A DNA stretch of 64,000 nt, taken from assembly GCF_900116445.1 (NCBI RefSeq), contig NZ_FPBH01000005.1:372001-436000 (forward strand), in the 5' to 3' direction. This document shows positions 55,534 to 64,000 of the stretch, one piece after another. The position numbers were made by a program, and so were the translations under genes. A model generated the notes under the pieces. The model worked only from the letters and a program-made list of their open reading frames with translations. It was not told where the DNA came from and made no database searches. This DNA is from Paraburkholderia aspalathi. Lineage in GTDB: Bacteria; Pseudomonadota; Gammaproteobacteria; Burkholderiales; Burkholderiaceae. Numbering within the stretch: the first letter of the stretch is position 1; each line of letters starts with the position of its first letter.

Positions 55534-58068
55534 TCAGCGCGCCGACGCGCCGCGCCAGGTGCGCAGTAGTAGTGCATTGGTCACGACGCTCACACTCGAA
55601 AACGCCATCGCCGCGCCGGCCAGCATCGGATTCAACAAACCGAAGGCGGCAAGCGGAATGCCGATCAGGTTGTAGACGAACGCCCAGAAGAGGTTCTGCT
55701 GGATCTTGCGCCACGTCCGGCGCGAAATATCGAAGGCGTCGGCCACCAGCGCCGGATCGCCGCGCATCAGCGTGATGCCGGCCGCCTGCATCGCGACATC
55801 GGTGCCGGTCGCCATCGCGATGCCGATGTCGGCGGCAGCGAGCGCGGGAGCGTCGTTGATGCCGTCGCCCACCATCGCGACGATGCCGGCGCTGCGGATT
55901 TTCAGATCGCGGATCACCCGGGCTTTGTCGTCGGGCAGGACTTCGGCGTGGAATTCGTCGATGCCGAGCGCCTGGGCAACGCTCGCCGCGCTGCCGTGGT
56001 TGTCGCCGGTAACGAGCACGCTTTTGATGCCCATCTGGGCAAGCCGCTCGACGGCCGCGCGGGCGGTCGGCTTGACGGTGTCGCCGAAGGCGATCAAGGC
56101 GAGCGCGGTGGGCGCAAGCGGCGCGCGCTCCATCAGCCAGGAGACCGTGTTGCCGGCGGCTTCGAGCTGTTTTGCGCGCTCGGCGAGTTGCGGCGGCAAC
56201 TGGATGCCGAGTTCGTTGAGCCAGCGCGTGCTGCCGAGCGCGAGGGTGCGGCCCTCGACGTCGGCTTCCACGCCGCGCCCGGGCACCGCACGAGCGGCGC
56301 TGGCCGTGAGCGTCGGAACTCGCGACTCCGCCGCGGCCGGCGACGCCACTTCATACGCCTTCACCACTGCCCGCGCCAACGGGTGATCGCTATGCCGCTG
56401 CATAGCCGCAGCGAGCGCCAGCGCCTCGTCGTGCCCAATGCCGCCGATCGCATCGAACGCCGTCACCGACGGTTGCCCGAGCGTCAGCGTGCCGGTTTTA
56501 TCGAACGCGACGATATTCACCCGATGCGCGGTTTCCAGCGCCTCGGCGTCCTTGATCAGCACGCCGCGGCGCGCAGCGACGCCGGTGCCGGCCATGATGG
56601 CCGCGGGCGTCGCCAGTCCGAGCGCGCACGGGCAGGCGATCACCAGCACGGCGACCGCATTCAGAATCGAGGTTTCGCCACCCGCGCCGGCGATCAGCCA
56701 ACCCACCAGCGTGAGCGCCGCAATCGCCAGAATCGCCGGCACGAAGATCTCGCTGACGCGGTCGACCAGCCTTTGGATCGGCGCTTTCTCGGCCTGCGCA
56801 CTTTCAACGAGCCGGATGATTCGCGCGAGGGTCGTCTCCGCGCCGATCGCGGTGGTCGTCACCGCAATCGCGCCTTCACCGTTGATCGACCCGGCGGTAA
56901 CCGGATCGGCTGCCTGCTTCGGCACCGGCAGGCTTTCGCCGGTAATCAGCGATTCGTCGATGTGAGTGCGGCCTTCGAGCATCGCGCCGTCCACCGGCAC
57001 GCGCTCGCCCGGACGCACGATCACCACCGTGCCGACCCGCACTTGCGCGAGCGGTACTTCGCGTTCGTCCGTGCCGACGCGGATACGCGCGCGGTCGGGG
57101 CGCAGTGCGTTGAGCGCACGGATCGCATCCGTGGTCTGGCGCTTGGCGCGCGCTTCGAGCCATTTACCGAAACGCACCAGCGTAATCACGACCGCCGACG
57201 CTTCGAAATACAGATGCGTCATGTCGCCCGGATGGGTCGCCAGTTCGTAGACGCTGATTCCATAGGCTGCCGACGTGCCGAGCGCGACCAGCAAGTCCAT
57301 GTTTCCGGCGCCGGCCCGCACCGCACGGAAGGCCGCGCGATAGAAACGCGCGCCGAATACGAACTGCACGATCGAGGCGAGGGCGAACTGCAGCCACGGG
57401 GAGAGCATCGCGTGCAAACCGAACCATTCGCCGACCATCGGCAGGACGAGCGGCAGCGTCAGCACGGCGGAGGCGAGCACGGCCGCCAGTTCGCGGCGCG
57501 TCTGGCTGCGTTTGCTGTCGGCAGAGGAGGCAAGGGCGGAATTTCCGGCCGCCGACGCCGGCGCGATCAGCGTTGCCTCGTAGCCGGCTTTCTTGACGGC
57601 TGCGATCAATGCGTCGGAGGCGACATCGTCATCCGAAGCCACGTCGCTGAGATTGACGGTCGCCGTTTCGGTCGCCAGATTCACCGACACGCCCGCGACG
57701 CCCGGCACCTTGGCGAGCGCCTTTTCCACGCGCATCGCGCATGAGGCGCAGGTCATCCCGCCGATCGCCAGTTCCGTCGCGTGCGAAGTTTGCGCCGGCG
57801 CAACGTCGGGCAGCGCCGACGGCGTCGCTTCGTAGCCCGCTTTACGCACGGCGCCAGCGAGCGTTTCGGGGTCGACGGCAGCGTCGCTGTCGATACTGGC
57901 TTTTTCTGTGGCGAGATTCACCGACGCGCGCGTGACCCCCGGCACTTTGGCCAGCGCCTTTTCGACACGCATCGCGCACGAGGCGCAGGTCATGCCGCCG
58001 ATGTCGAGTTCGGTGGTTCTGGAGGGCGTGGCGTCCGCGGGACGCAGCGGTGTGGCAAGTTCGGTCAT
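55534..58068 (-). CDS. copA: copper-exporting P-type ATPase
   Basis: 844 residues. Two N-terminal heavy-metal-binding domains with GMTCASC motifs (about 25-31 and 102-108), an Ala-rich linker, and eight-helix P1B-1 ATPase core: TGES actuator loop, CPC in [12 protein letters not shown] (about 480), DKTGT phosphorylation site (about 524), HP-containing [19 protein letters not shown] (about 734) and the C-terminal [15 protein letters not shown] helix. It exports Cu(I) from the cytoplasm. The promoter at 58112-58142 is of CueR type. The start is ATG 58068 (MTELATPL) rather than 58092, which would leave only a ~13-nt leader. Confidence 0.95.
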   Translation of the reverse strand: MTELATPLRPADATPSRTTELDIGGMTCASCAMRVEKALAKVPGVTRASVNLATEKASIDSDAAVDPETLAGAVRKAGYEATPSALPDVAPAQTSHATELAIGGMTCASCAMRVEKALAKVPGVAGVSVNLATETATVNLSDVASDDDVASDALIAAVKKAGYEATLIAPASAAGNSALASSADSKRSQTRRELAAVLASAVLTLPLVLPMVGEWFGLHAMLSPWLQFALASIVQFVFGARFYRAAFRAVRAGAGNMDLLVALGTSAAYGISVYELATHPGDMTHLYFEASAVVITLVRFGKWLEARAKRQTTDAIRALNALRPDRARIRVGTDEREVPLAQVRVGTVVIVRPGERVPVDGAMLEGRTHIDESLITGESLPVPKQAADPVTAGSINGEGAIAVTTTAIGAETTLARIIRLVESAQAEKAPIQRLVDRVSEIFVPAILAIAALTLVGWLIAGAGGETSILNAVAVLVIACPCALGLATPAAIMAGTGVAARRGVLIKDAEALETAHRVNIVAFDKTGTLTLGQPSVTAFDAIGGIGHDEALALAAAMQRHSDHPLARAVVKAYEVASPAAAESRVPTLTASAARAVPGRGVEADVEGRTLALGSTRWLNELGIQLPPQLAERAKQLEAAGNTVSWLMERAPLAPTALALIAFGDTVKPTARAAVERLAQMGIKSVLVTGDNHGSAASVAQALGIDEFHAEVLPDDKARVIRDLKIRSAGIVAMVGDGINDAPALAAADIGIAMATGTDVAMQAAGITLMRGDPALVADAFDISRRTWRKIQQNLFWAFVYNLIGIPLAAFGLLNPMLAGAAMAFSSVSVVTNALLLRTWRGASAR

Positions 58069-58111
58069 GGCAGGCAAGGCTCGTCGCGGCATTGGGCCGC
58101 ATCATGAACCC

Positions 58112-58142
58112 AGTATTGACCTTCCCATGATGGGAAGGTCAA
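58112..58142 (-). promoter_or_regulatory. CueR/MerR-type promoter of copA
   Basis: On the minus strand TTGACC (-35; 58142-58137), a 19-bp spacer, and AATACT (-10; 58117-58112). The spacer contains CTTCCCAT-type dyad arms, and the whole block 58116-58142 is a perfect palindrome with 12-bp arms TTGACCTTCCCA/TGGGAAGGTCAA. The overlong 19-bp spacer and the CCTTCC...GGAAGG core are diagnostic of CueR-activated promoters. The regulator gene is not in this window. Confidence 0.85.
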
Positions 58143-58435
58143 GGATGTTTTTGCGGTGCGCCTTGCCGGGCAGTCGCGTGACCTGGCCAGCAGGGCAAGA
58201 ATCAGTGGGGGAGTGACAAAAATCGTCAACCGTACGCTAAATGATGGCCACGCGCGCATTGCCAGGCGCTATTCCTGCCTTTGCGCTTGCCTGGTGAGCA
58301 AGGATACGATACAACCCGATGTTGTCGGAATCGCGAGCCACCGCCTGGCTGCGCTGGGCTTTGGGAGGCCACGCAAACCGGTTTCGCTGCGCACCGACGT
58401 CTCCCTTAGGACCGCACGTTCTGCCACCTGAACGA

Positions 58436-59857
58436 ATGATAAAAAATCGCCGAGAACTGTTTTCGCTTCACTGGACCTGCGCATCGCTCGTAGGCCTCGC
58501 ATTTCTGGCTGGTTGTGCGTCGACTCCGTCCACGACGCAAAAAGCCGACAGCTGGGTCAAGGACGAAGTCGCCGATTCGTATGTATTCGGCTATCCGCTG
58601 GTGCTGATGGGCGTCGCGCGCGACGCGGCGGTCGGCACCGATCCAGGCCAGGCGCCGATCAACACGCTGCGTCACGCGCAGGCCTTGCCGCCGATCGGCG
58701 CGTCCAATCCGCTGCAGCCGAGTCTCGACACGCTCGACTCGACCGGCTGGCTGGACGTCGGCACTGAGCCGGTGATCGTGTCGCTGCCCGATTCGCGCGG
58801 CCGCTACGTGGACGCCCGCGTGCTCGACATGTGGACCAACGTGGTGTGGTCGACCAGCTCACAGTTCGCTACCCGCGCCGCGGGCATCAAGGCGCAAACG
58901 ATTGCCTTCGTCGGCGCGGGCTGGCAGGGCGATCTGCCCAAGGGCGTGACGCGTGTCGACGTTCCGACCCGCAACGCCTGGGTGAGCGTACGCATCCAGT
59001 CGAACGGCACCCGCGACCTGACGGCGGTGCGCAAGCTGCAGCGCGCCATCCGTATTGCACCGTTGAGCGTCTACGCGGGCGACACGCGCTCGGCATCGAT
59101 TACGCCGCCTAGCAGCAATGCCGCCGATGCTGCCGCCGCGGCCGCTTCCGGCACGCCGGCTGCGCAAGTCGCCGCGCTCGACGCGAACGGCTTCTTCAGC
59201 CGGCTCGCGCAGGCCTTGCCGGACAACCCGCCGGCGCCGGCCGATCCGCACGCGCTGAAAATCCTTTCGGACCTTGGTGTGACGCCTGGCGATCCGGTGA
59301 AGCTGCCGAGTCCACCCGAGGCGATCGCCGCGGGCCTGGCCGACGGTCACCTGCGTGTCGTCACGCCACCCTCCAATCTGCTGATCGGTAACGGCTGGAA
59401 CTGGTTCGGCGACGGCGTGGGTAACTACGGCCCCGACTATGCAATGCGCGCCTACGCCGCAGCGACCCAGCCGGGTATCGGCACGAAGGACGATGAAGTG
59501 CGCGCGGTCGTCACCCAGGACAGCGACGGTCATGCGCTGAACGGCGCAAATCGCTACGTGATCCACTTCGCGCCGAACCAGTTGCCGCCGGTGCGCGGCT
59601 TCTGGTCGATCACCGCCTACACGAAGGACGGCGCGTTAGGGGAAAGCGCGCCGGCGCGTCTCGCAGTCGGCGATCGCAACGGTGCGCGCCGTAATCGCGA
59701 CGGCTCGCTCGACGTGACGGTGTCGTCCACGCGCGGCAAGAGTGGCAACTGGCTGCCGGCGCCGCGCGCCGATTTGCAATTGATGCTGCGTTTGTACGCA
59801 CCGAAGCCGCAAGCGACCGATGGCAGCTGGCAACCGCCGGCCGTCGTGCGTCAGTGA
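58436..59857 (+). CDS. DUF1254/DUF1214 lipoprotein
   Basis: 473 residues with a lipoprotein signal: basic MIKNRREL, hydrophobic stretch, lipobox LAGC with Cys27. The N-terminal domain is DUF1254 (VADSYVFGYPLVLMGVARDAAVG, NTLRHAQALPPIGASNPLQPSLDTLDSTGWLDV) and the C-terminal domain is DUF1214 (RYVIHFAPNQLPPVRGFWSITAYTKDG). The middle contains an Ala-rich insert. It is predicted to be periplasmic, lipid-anchored; the family has no established activity. ATG 58436 is chosen because the preceding open frame adds non-lipoprotein residues before the signal. It is divergent from copA with about 370 bp between them. Confidence 0.85.
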   Translation: MIKNRRELFSLHWTCASLVGLAFLAGCASTPSTTQKADSWVKDEVADSYVFGYPLVLMGVARDAAVGTDPGQAPINTLRHAQALPPIGASNPLQPSLDTLDSTGWLDVGTEPVIVSLPDSRGRYVDARVLDMWTNVVWSTSSQFATRAAGIKAQTIAFVGAGWQGDLPKGVTRVDVPTRNAWVSVRIQSNGTRDLTAVRKLQRAIRIAPLSVYAGDTRSASITPPSSNAADAAAAAASGTPAAQVAALDANGFFSRLAQALPDNPPAPADPHALKILSDLGVTPGDPVKLPSPPEAIAAGLADGHLRVVTPPSNLLIGNGWNWFGDGVGNYGPDYAMRAYAAATQPGIGTKDDEVRAVVTQDSDGHALNGANRYVIHFAPNQLPPVRGFWSITAYTKDGALGESAPARLAVGDRNGARRNRDGSLDVTVSSTRGKSGNWLPAPRADLQLMLRLYAPKPQATDGSWQPPAVVRQ

Positions 59858-59943
59858 ATTGCCGCCGACGTCGTTGAAGTTGGCTAGTGAAATGCCTCGG
59901 TGAAGCGGGGCAGCGAAGTGCTGGTGTGAAGTCCATGAATGTT

Positions 59944-60062
59944 ATGCGTCACTGCTGTGACAGTGAGGTATGAGTGACGCATAGACCAACGCGTGTCCGC
60001 CGCTTCGTGCCGGCGGACATGCGCTGCAGTAGCGTGCAACAATGTGTAAGCCACGGCTTACA
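59944..60062 (+). repeat. cluster of three inverted repeats upstream of the DUF748 gene
   Basis: Three dyads in 120 bp: ATGCGTCACT...AGTGACGCAT (59944-59982, 10-bp arms, 19-nt loop that itself contains a CACTG/CAGTG dyad); GTCCGCCG...CGGCGGAC (59995-60018); and TGTAAGCC-AC-GGCTTACA (60045-60062, 8-bp arms). The first two could terminate the preceding gene; the last is compact enough to be a protein-binding operator for the gene starting at 60155. Confidence 0.5.
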
Positions 60063-60154
60063 TTTCTAGGCCGCGTAAGATTCACCACTTATACTGCCGC
60101 TTGCGGGATTTTCGTTTCGCGGCGGGCTTGCCGCCGCATTACCCAAGACCGAGC

Positions 60155-63100
60155 ATGGCAAGCCTCAATAAAGCATCAATCGCCTCTTCCATGCAGACCG
60201 TGCGCGATGTCGCGCAGTCACGCCGCACCCGGCGTGTCATCACGGGTCTGCTGATCTTCCTCGGATTGTTCGGTCTGCTGGGCTTTTTCGCGGCGCCGCC
60301 GTTGATTCGCCACATTGCCGAGCAGCAACTCAGCAAGCAACTCGACCGGCCGGCTACGATCAGCCGCATCGCACTCAATCCGTACACGCTCAAGCTCGAA
60401 GCCGATAGCGTGCATATCGGCGAGCGCGGCGGCGCGGGCGACTTTGTCGATATTGCGCGGCTCATCGTGAAGCCGTCATGGAGCTCGCTGTTTCGTGGCG
60501 CGCCGATCGTCGATGAAGTGCAACTCGATTCACCACGCTTTCATATCGTTCGCTACGACGCGCAGCGCTTCAATTTCACCGACCTGATCGAGAAATTCTC
60601 GAAGCAGCCGGCCAAACCCGATAGCAAGCCGACGCTGTTTTCGGTGTCGAACATTCGCCTCGAAAACGGCCAGATTACGTTCGACGACAAATTGCTCGGC
60701 GCAACGCACGTGATCGATCAATGGAAGCTCGGCATTCCGTTCATCGCTACGCTGCCTTCGAAAACCGACATCTTTGTGGAGCCGTTGCTGCGTGCGCGTA
60801 TCGACGGCAGTCCGCTTGCGGTCGACGGCAAGACCAAGCCGTTTGCCGCGTCGCGCGAATCGGAGGTGTCGCTGCGCTTCGACGGGCTCGACGTGCCGCA
60901 GCTCATCTCCTACGCGCCGACCAAGCTGCCTGTGGTTGTGCAGAGCGGCAAGCTATCCACCGATCTCAAGCTCAACTTCGTGGTCTCTAACGACGCTCCC
61001 TCGTTACGCGTGGCAGGCACCGTCGACTTGAACGATGTGGACGTGCGCGATCAGAGCAAGGCGCCGTTCTTCGCGGCGCGCGCGTTGCATGTGGCTGCCG
61101 GGACGCTGGAGCCGCTGAAGAACCTGTATCACATCGACGAGATCCGCATCGACGCGCCAAGCGCCAATCTTGCGCGTGATAAAGACGGCGTGTTGAGTGT
61201 CGAGCGGATGTTCGCGCCTGCGCCTGCTGCGGGGGCTTCGGCATCGGCGCCAGCGTCTGCGCCCGTTGCGGCGTCGGGTAGCGGCGCCACGGAAAAGGCC
61301 GTACAGCCTCTGGACCTGTCGATCAAGCGTTTCGTGCTCAACGACGGCACCGTGAACGTTCACGATGAAGCGGCCTCGCGTCCGGTTGACGCCGGCCTGC
61401 AGAAACTGGCCGTCACGCTGACCGATTTCTCGACGCTCGCTACCGCCCCCGCGCATTACACGCTCAATACCGATTTCAAGGACGGCGGCGGCTCGCTCGG
61501 CGTGGCCGGCGCGTTCGGCCTTGTTGCGAAGACCGCCAGCGCAAAGGTCGATTTGAAGTCACTGAAGTTGCCCTTGCTGCAACCGTACCTCGACACCGCG
61601 ACCGCCGCGCAAGTGGTGGACGGCGCACTGTCCGCCAACGCGAATGTCGGCGCGAACTGGTCGAAGTCGCCGGTCGCAGTCATGGTCACCGATACACAAC
61701 TCAATCTGCAGTCGCTCAAACTCGCAGCGCGCGGCAGCAAGGAACCGGTCGTCTCGCTCGCGCAAGGCCAGGTGACGGTCAAACAGGTGGACGTGGCGGG
61801 GCGTACTGCCGATATCACCGGCGTCGATACGACCGGCTTGGTGGTCAATGCGCAACGTCTGAAGGACGGCAGCATCGACCTCGCCGCGCTCGCGGGTCCG
61901 CATCAGGCCGAGCAACAGCGCACGGCGATCCATGCGGTGAAGAAGGCGGAGGCAGCGGGGCCCGCGTGGCACTACAAGATCGGCGAACTTAACCTGAAAG
62001 ACGCGACCGCGAATTTCACTGACAACACGACGCCGAATCCAGTGAAGCTGAGCGTGACGCCGTTGCAATTGAAGGTGCAGCAGATCAGCGACGATCTGAG
62101 TAAGCCGTTGCCGGTCGATCTGCAAGCCACGCTCAACAAGAAAGGCACGCTTGGCGTAAAGGGCAATGTCACGGCGACGCCGCTCAAGGTGGCCGTCAAG
62201 GTGAACGCGAACCGCCTGGATGCGGCGGCCTTCGAACCGTACTTCGGCAGCAAGCTGAATGCGCTGATCGCGAGCGCGTTGCTCAATGCGAATGGCGATC
62301 TCGCGCTGAGTCAGGCGAAAGCGCTTAAGGCGACATACCGCGGCGATGTCGCGCTCGTCGACGTGCGGATGATCGACAAGGCGACTTCGGACCCGTTCGC
62401 AGGATGGAGTTCGCTCGCGCTGACCAATCTGAAGGCCGACTACGACGAACACGGCACTGTGGTCGATGCGGGCCGCGTTACGTTCACGAAGTTCTATGGG
62501 CGTGTGCTGCTCGACGCGCAAGGCAAGCTCAATCTCAAGGATGTGGTCGCGCATGAAAGCGGCGCCGCGCAATCGCTGACACGCGACAAGAGCGGCGGCC
62601 ATGAGCCGGTGCCGTTGACGCCGCAGGCTGCGTCGGCGCCAGAGTTGGCTTCCGCGCCGGTACCGGCGTCGTCGGCAACGCCGGCCACAGTGACGGCCGC
62701 CACGCCGCCGCAAAGCCCCGTCAAACTGCACTTCGGCCAACTGGTGCTGCAACAGGGCCGCGTGACGTACACCGACAACTTCATCAAGCCGAACTTCACC
62801 GCGAACCTGGTTAGCATTCAAGGCACGGTCGGCGCGTTCGGCACGCAGTCGACTACGCCTGCGCCCGTGGACATCGCCGCGAAGCTGGCGGCGAATGGTC
62901 CGCTATCGATTCGCGGTACGGTCAATCCGCTGATTGCGAAGCCGGCACTCGACCTGACTGCGAGCGCGCACGATATTGAGCTCACCAATCTCACGCCGTA
63001 TTCGGCGAAATACGCTGGCTATCCGATCACCAAAGGCAAGCTGAACGTCGATCTGCACTACAAGCTCGATAACGATCAGTTGAATGCCAACAATCATATT

Positions 63101-63907
63101 TTCATCGATCAGCTTACGTTCGGTGACCACGTCGAGAATGATACGGCGACCAAGCTGCCAGTGCGTCTCGCGATTTCGCTGCTGAAAAACTCACGCGGTG
63201 AAATCGATGTGAATCTGCCGGTGTCGGGTTCGTTGTCGAATCCGGAGTTCAGCATCGGCGGCCTCATCTGGCATGCGGTGCTCAATCTGCTGCAGAAGGC
63301 GGTAACGGCGCCGTTCTCGCTGATCGCCAACGCCTTCGGTGGCGGTGGCGAGGAGTTGGGCTATGTCGAGTTCGAGCCCGGGTCGGCGCAACTGTCCGAC
63401 GCTGCGGACAAGAAGCTCGACACTATCGTGAAGGCGCTGGCAGACAAGAGCTCGATTCGTATCGATCTGATTGGCCGCGTCGATCCGGCGATCGACGGAC
63501 CGGGCCTGCGGGCGCAGTACGTCGACCGCCAGGTCAAGCAACAGAAGATCAAGGACGTGGTGGGCAATGGCGAAAGCGTGGATCTGTCGACCGTTACCGT
63601 GGATCCGAAGGAATACGACAAGTACTTGACCAAGGCCTACAAGGCGGCCGACTTCAAGAAGCCGCGCAATTTTGTCGGTTTGACCAAGAGCCTGCCGGAC
63701 GACGACATGAAGGCGGCAATGGCTGCCAATGCTCCGATCGACGACGCCAGCTTGCGTCAGCTCGCCCAGCAACGGGCGCAAGCCGTGCAGCAGTATTTCG
63801 AGGGCAAGATCGACAGCAGCCGCGTGTTTATCGTCGCGCCGAAGCTGGACGCTGATGGCATCAAGGACAAGGGTGCCACGACGCGGGTGGACTTTGGATT
63901 GAAGTGA
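60155..63907 (+). CDS. large DUF748/AsmA-like envelope protein
   Basis: 1250 residues. An N-terminal membrane helix (VITGLLIFLGLFGLLGFFAAPPLI, about 28-52) is followed by the AsmA/DUF748 opening (IRHIAEQQLSKQLDRPATISRIALNPYTLKLEADSVHIGER) and repeated beta-rich segments with Ala/Pro linkers. The DUF748 core stands near the C-terminus (LTPYSAKYAGYPITKGKLNVDLHYKLDNDQLNANNHIFIDQLTFGDHVEN, LPVSGSLSNPEFSIGGLIWHAVLNLLQKAVTAPFSLIANAFGGGG), then an OmpA-like element (VEFEPGSAQLSDAADKKLDTIVKAL). AsmA-like proteins are thought to bridge the periplasm and move lipids to the outer membrane. Full length; start at ATG 60155, with ATG 60191 an alternative. Confidence 0.88.
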   Translation: MASLNKASIASSMQTVRDVAQSRRTRRVITGLLIFLGLFGLLGFFAAPPLIRHIAEQQLSKQLDRPATISRIALNPYTLKLEADSVHIGERGGAGDFVDIARLIVKPSWSSLFRGAPIVDEVQLDSPRFHIVRYDAQRFNFTDLIEKFSKQPAKPDSKPTLFSVSNIRLENGQITFDDKLLGATHVIDQWKLGIPFIATLPSKTDIFVEPLLRARIDGSPLAVDGKTKPFAASRESEVSLRFDGLDVPQLISYAPTKLPVVVQSGKLSTDLKLNFVVSNDAPSLRVAGTVDLNDVDVRDQSKAPFFAARALHVAAGTLEPLKNLYHIDEIRIDAPSANLARDKDGVLSVERMFAPAPAAGASASAPASAPVAASGSGATEKAVQPLDLSIKRFVLNDGTVNVHDEAASRPVDAGLQKLAVTLTDFSTLATAPAHYTLNTDFKDGGGSLGVAGAFGLVAKTASAKVDLKSLKLPLLQPYLDTATAAQVVDGALSANANVGANWSKSPVAVMVTDTQLNLQSLKLAARGSKEPVVSLAQGQVTVKQVDVAGRTADITGVDTTGLVVNAQRLKDGSIDLAALAGPHQAEQQRTAIHAVKKAEAAGPAWHYKIGELNLKDATANFTDNTTPNPVKLSVTPLQLKVQQISDDLSKPLPVDLQATLNKKGTLGVKGNVTATPLKVAVKVNANRLDAAAFEPYFGSKLNALIASALLNANGDLALSQAKALKATYRGDVALVDVRMIDKATSDPFAGWSSLALTNLKADYDEHGTVVDAGRVTFTKFYGRVLLDAQGKLNLKDVVAHESGAAQSLTRDKSGGHEPVPLTPQAASAPELASAPVPASSATPATVTAATPPQSPVKLHFGQLVLQQGRVTYTDNFIKPNFTANLVSIQGTVGAFGTQSTTPAPVDIAAKLAANGPLSIRGTVNPLIAKPALDLTASAHDIELTNLTPYSAKYAGYPITKGKLNVDLHYKLDNDQLNANNHIFIDQLTFGDHVENDTATKLPVRLAISLLKNSRGEIDVNLPVSGSLSNPEFSIGGLIWHAVLNLLQKAVTAPFSLIANAFGGGGEELGYVEFEPGSAQLSDAADKKLDTIVKALADKSSIRIDLIGRVDPAIDGPGLRAQYVDRQVKQQKIKDVVGNGESVDLSTVTVDPKEYDKYLTKAYKAADFKKPRNFVGLTKSLPDDDMKAAMAANAPIDDASLRQLAQQRAQAVQQYFEGKIDSSRVFIVAPKLDADGIKDKGATTRVDFGLK

Positions 63908-63932
63908 TGCGTTGTGTGGCGATGCGAGCCGG

Positions 63933-64000
63933 TTAAGCGGCTCGCGTCGGCACCTTCTTCAACGCCGTCTGCTCGATCACGCGCGCGAGCGTGTCGAATG
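63933..64000 (-). CDS. 3' end of a minus-strand gene (partial)
   Basis: The last 22 codons of a frame entering from the right edge: ...FDTLARVIEQTALKKVPTRAA, then TAA. The reading frame is GC3-rich and amphipathic like real coding sequence, and it is convergent with the DUF748 gene. Too short to identify. Confidence 0.45.
   Translation of the reverse strand, partial: FDTLARVIEQTALKKVPTRAA

Noticed and set aside
55948..57744. 598-codon plus-strand frame inside copA
   Set aside because: Shadow of the ATPase; no recognisable domain.

Overview
The window looks like a chromosome segment of a GC-rich betaproteobacterium of the Burkholderia/Paraburkholderia type. This rests on gene content rather than any database search: a short H-NS with an SGRGRSP core, an intracellular Cys-type PHB depolymerase, tandem chemoreceptors, a GntP permease beside a sigma-54 activator, a non-phosphorylating L-fucose-type pathway, PXPV-like exported proteins and many RidA, cupin and GST housekeeping genes. 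GC is high throughout except for AT-richer patches near 13.9-14.5 kb and 49.5-49.65 kb. I see no tRNA, rRNA, CRISPR array, insertion sequence or prophage.

Layout. 0-5.3 kb (minus strand): a YcaQ-type DNA glycosylase, a small exported protein, a cyclic-nucleotide-binding-domain/thioredoxin-reductase-like flavoprotein, a DedA-rhodanese fusion and a small hypothetical protein. 6.0-9.6 kb: a large BvgS-like hybrid histidine kinase. 9.6-13.4 kb: RidA, a GntP permease with a recognisable sigma-54 promoter, and the divergent sigma-54 activator that probably drives it. 13.5-16.2 kb: lipoprotein, small protein, class C beta-lactamase-like serine hydrolase, H-NS. 16.9-21.5 kb: a plus-strand operon of a formaldehyde-activating-enzyme homologue, aldo/keto reductase, aldehyde dehydrogenase and MFS transporter. 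21.9-28 kb: prfC, a LysR regulator, a Pat-like acetyltransferase with a collapsed ATP-grasp domain, and a hypothetical protein.

28.1-38.3 kb is a complete sugar catabolic locus: an IclR regulator divergent from a CUT2 ABC transporter, a two-part UxaA-family dehydratase, an aldose 1-dehydrogenase, a lactonase, an SDR dehydrogenase and an FAH-family hydrolase, closed by a strong terminator. Together they fit import of L-fucose (or a stereochemically related aldose) and its oxidation through lactone, aldonate, 2-keto-3-deoxy and 2,4-diketo acids to pyruvate and lactate. A promoter with a perfect 20-bp palindrome lies between regulator and transporter.

38.4-47.7 kb: thioesterase, Tsr-like chemoreceptor, cold-shock protein, AGE-family isomerase, MgtC, several hypothetical and exported small proteins (including a 52-residue protein behind paired AGGGAAAACCCT boxes), and a 3-hydroxyacyl-CoA dehydrogenase. 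47.8-49.6 kb: a hipBA toxin-antitoxin module with three 19-bp operators exactly 27 bp apart. 49.8-58.1 kb: flavin reductase-like protein, cupin, PHB depolymerase, GST, a Cache-domain chemoreceptor with a FliA-type promoter, and a CopA copper ATPase behind a textbook CueR/MerR-type promoter. 58.4-63.9 kb: a DUF1254/DUF1214 lipoprotein and a very large DUF748 (AsmA-like) envelope protein. A partial minus-strand gene runs off the right edge.
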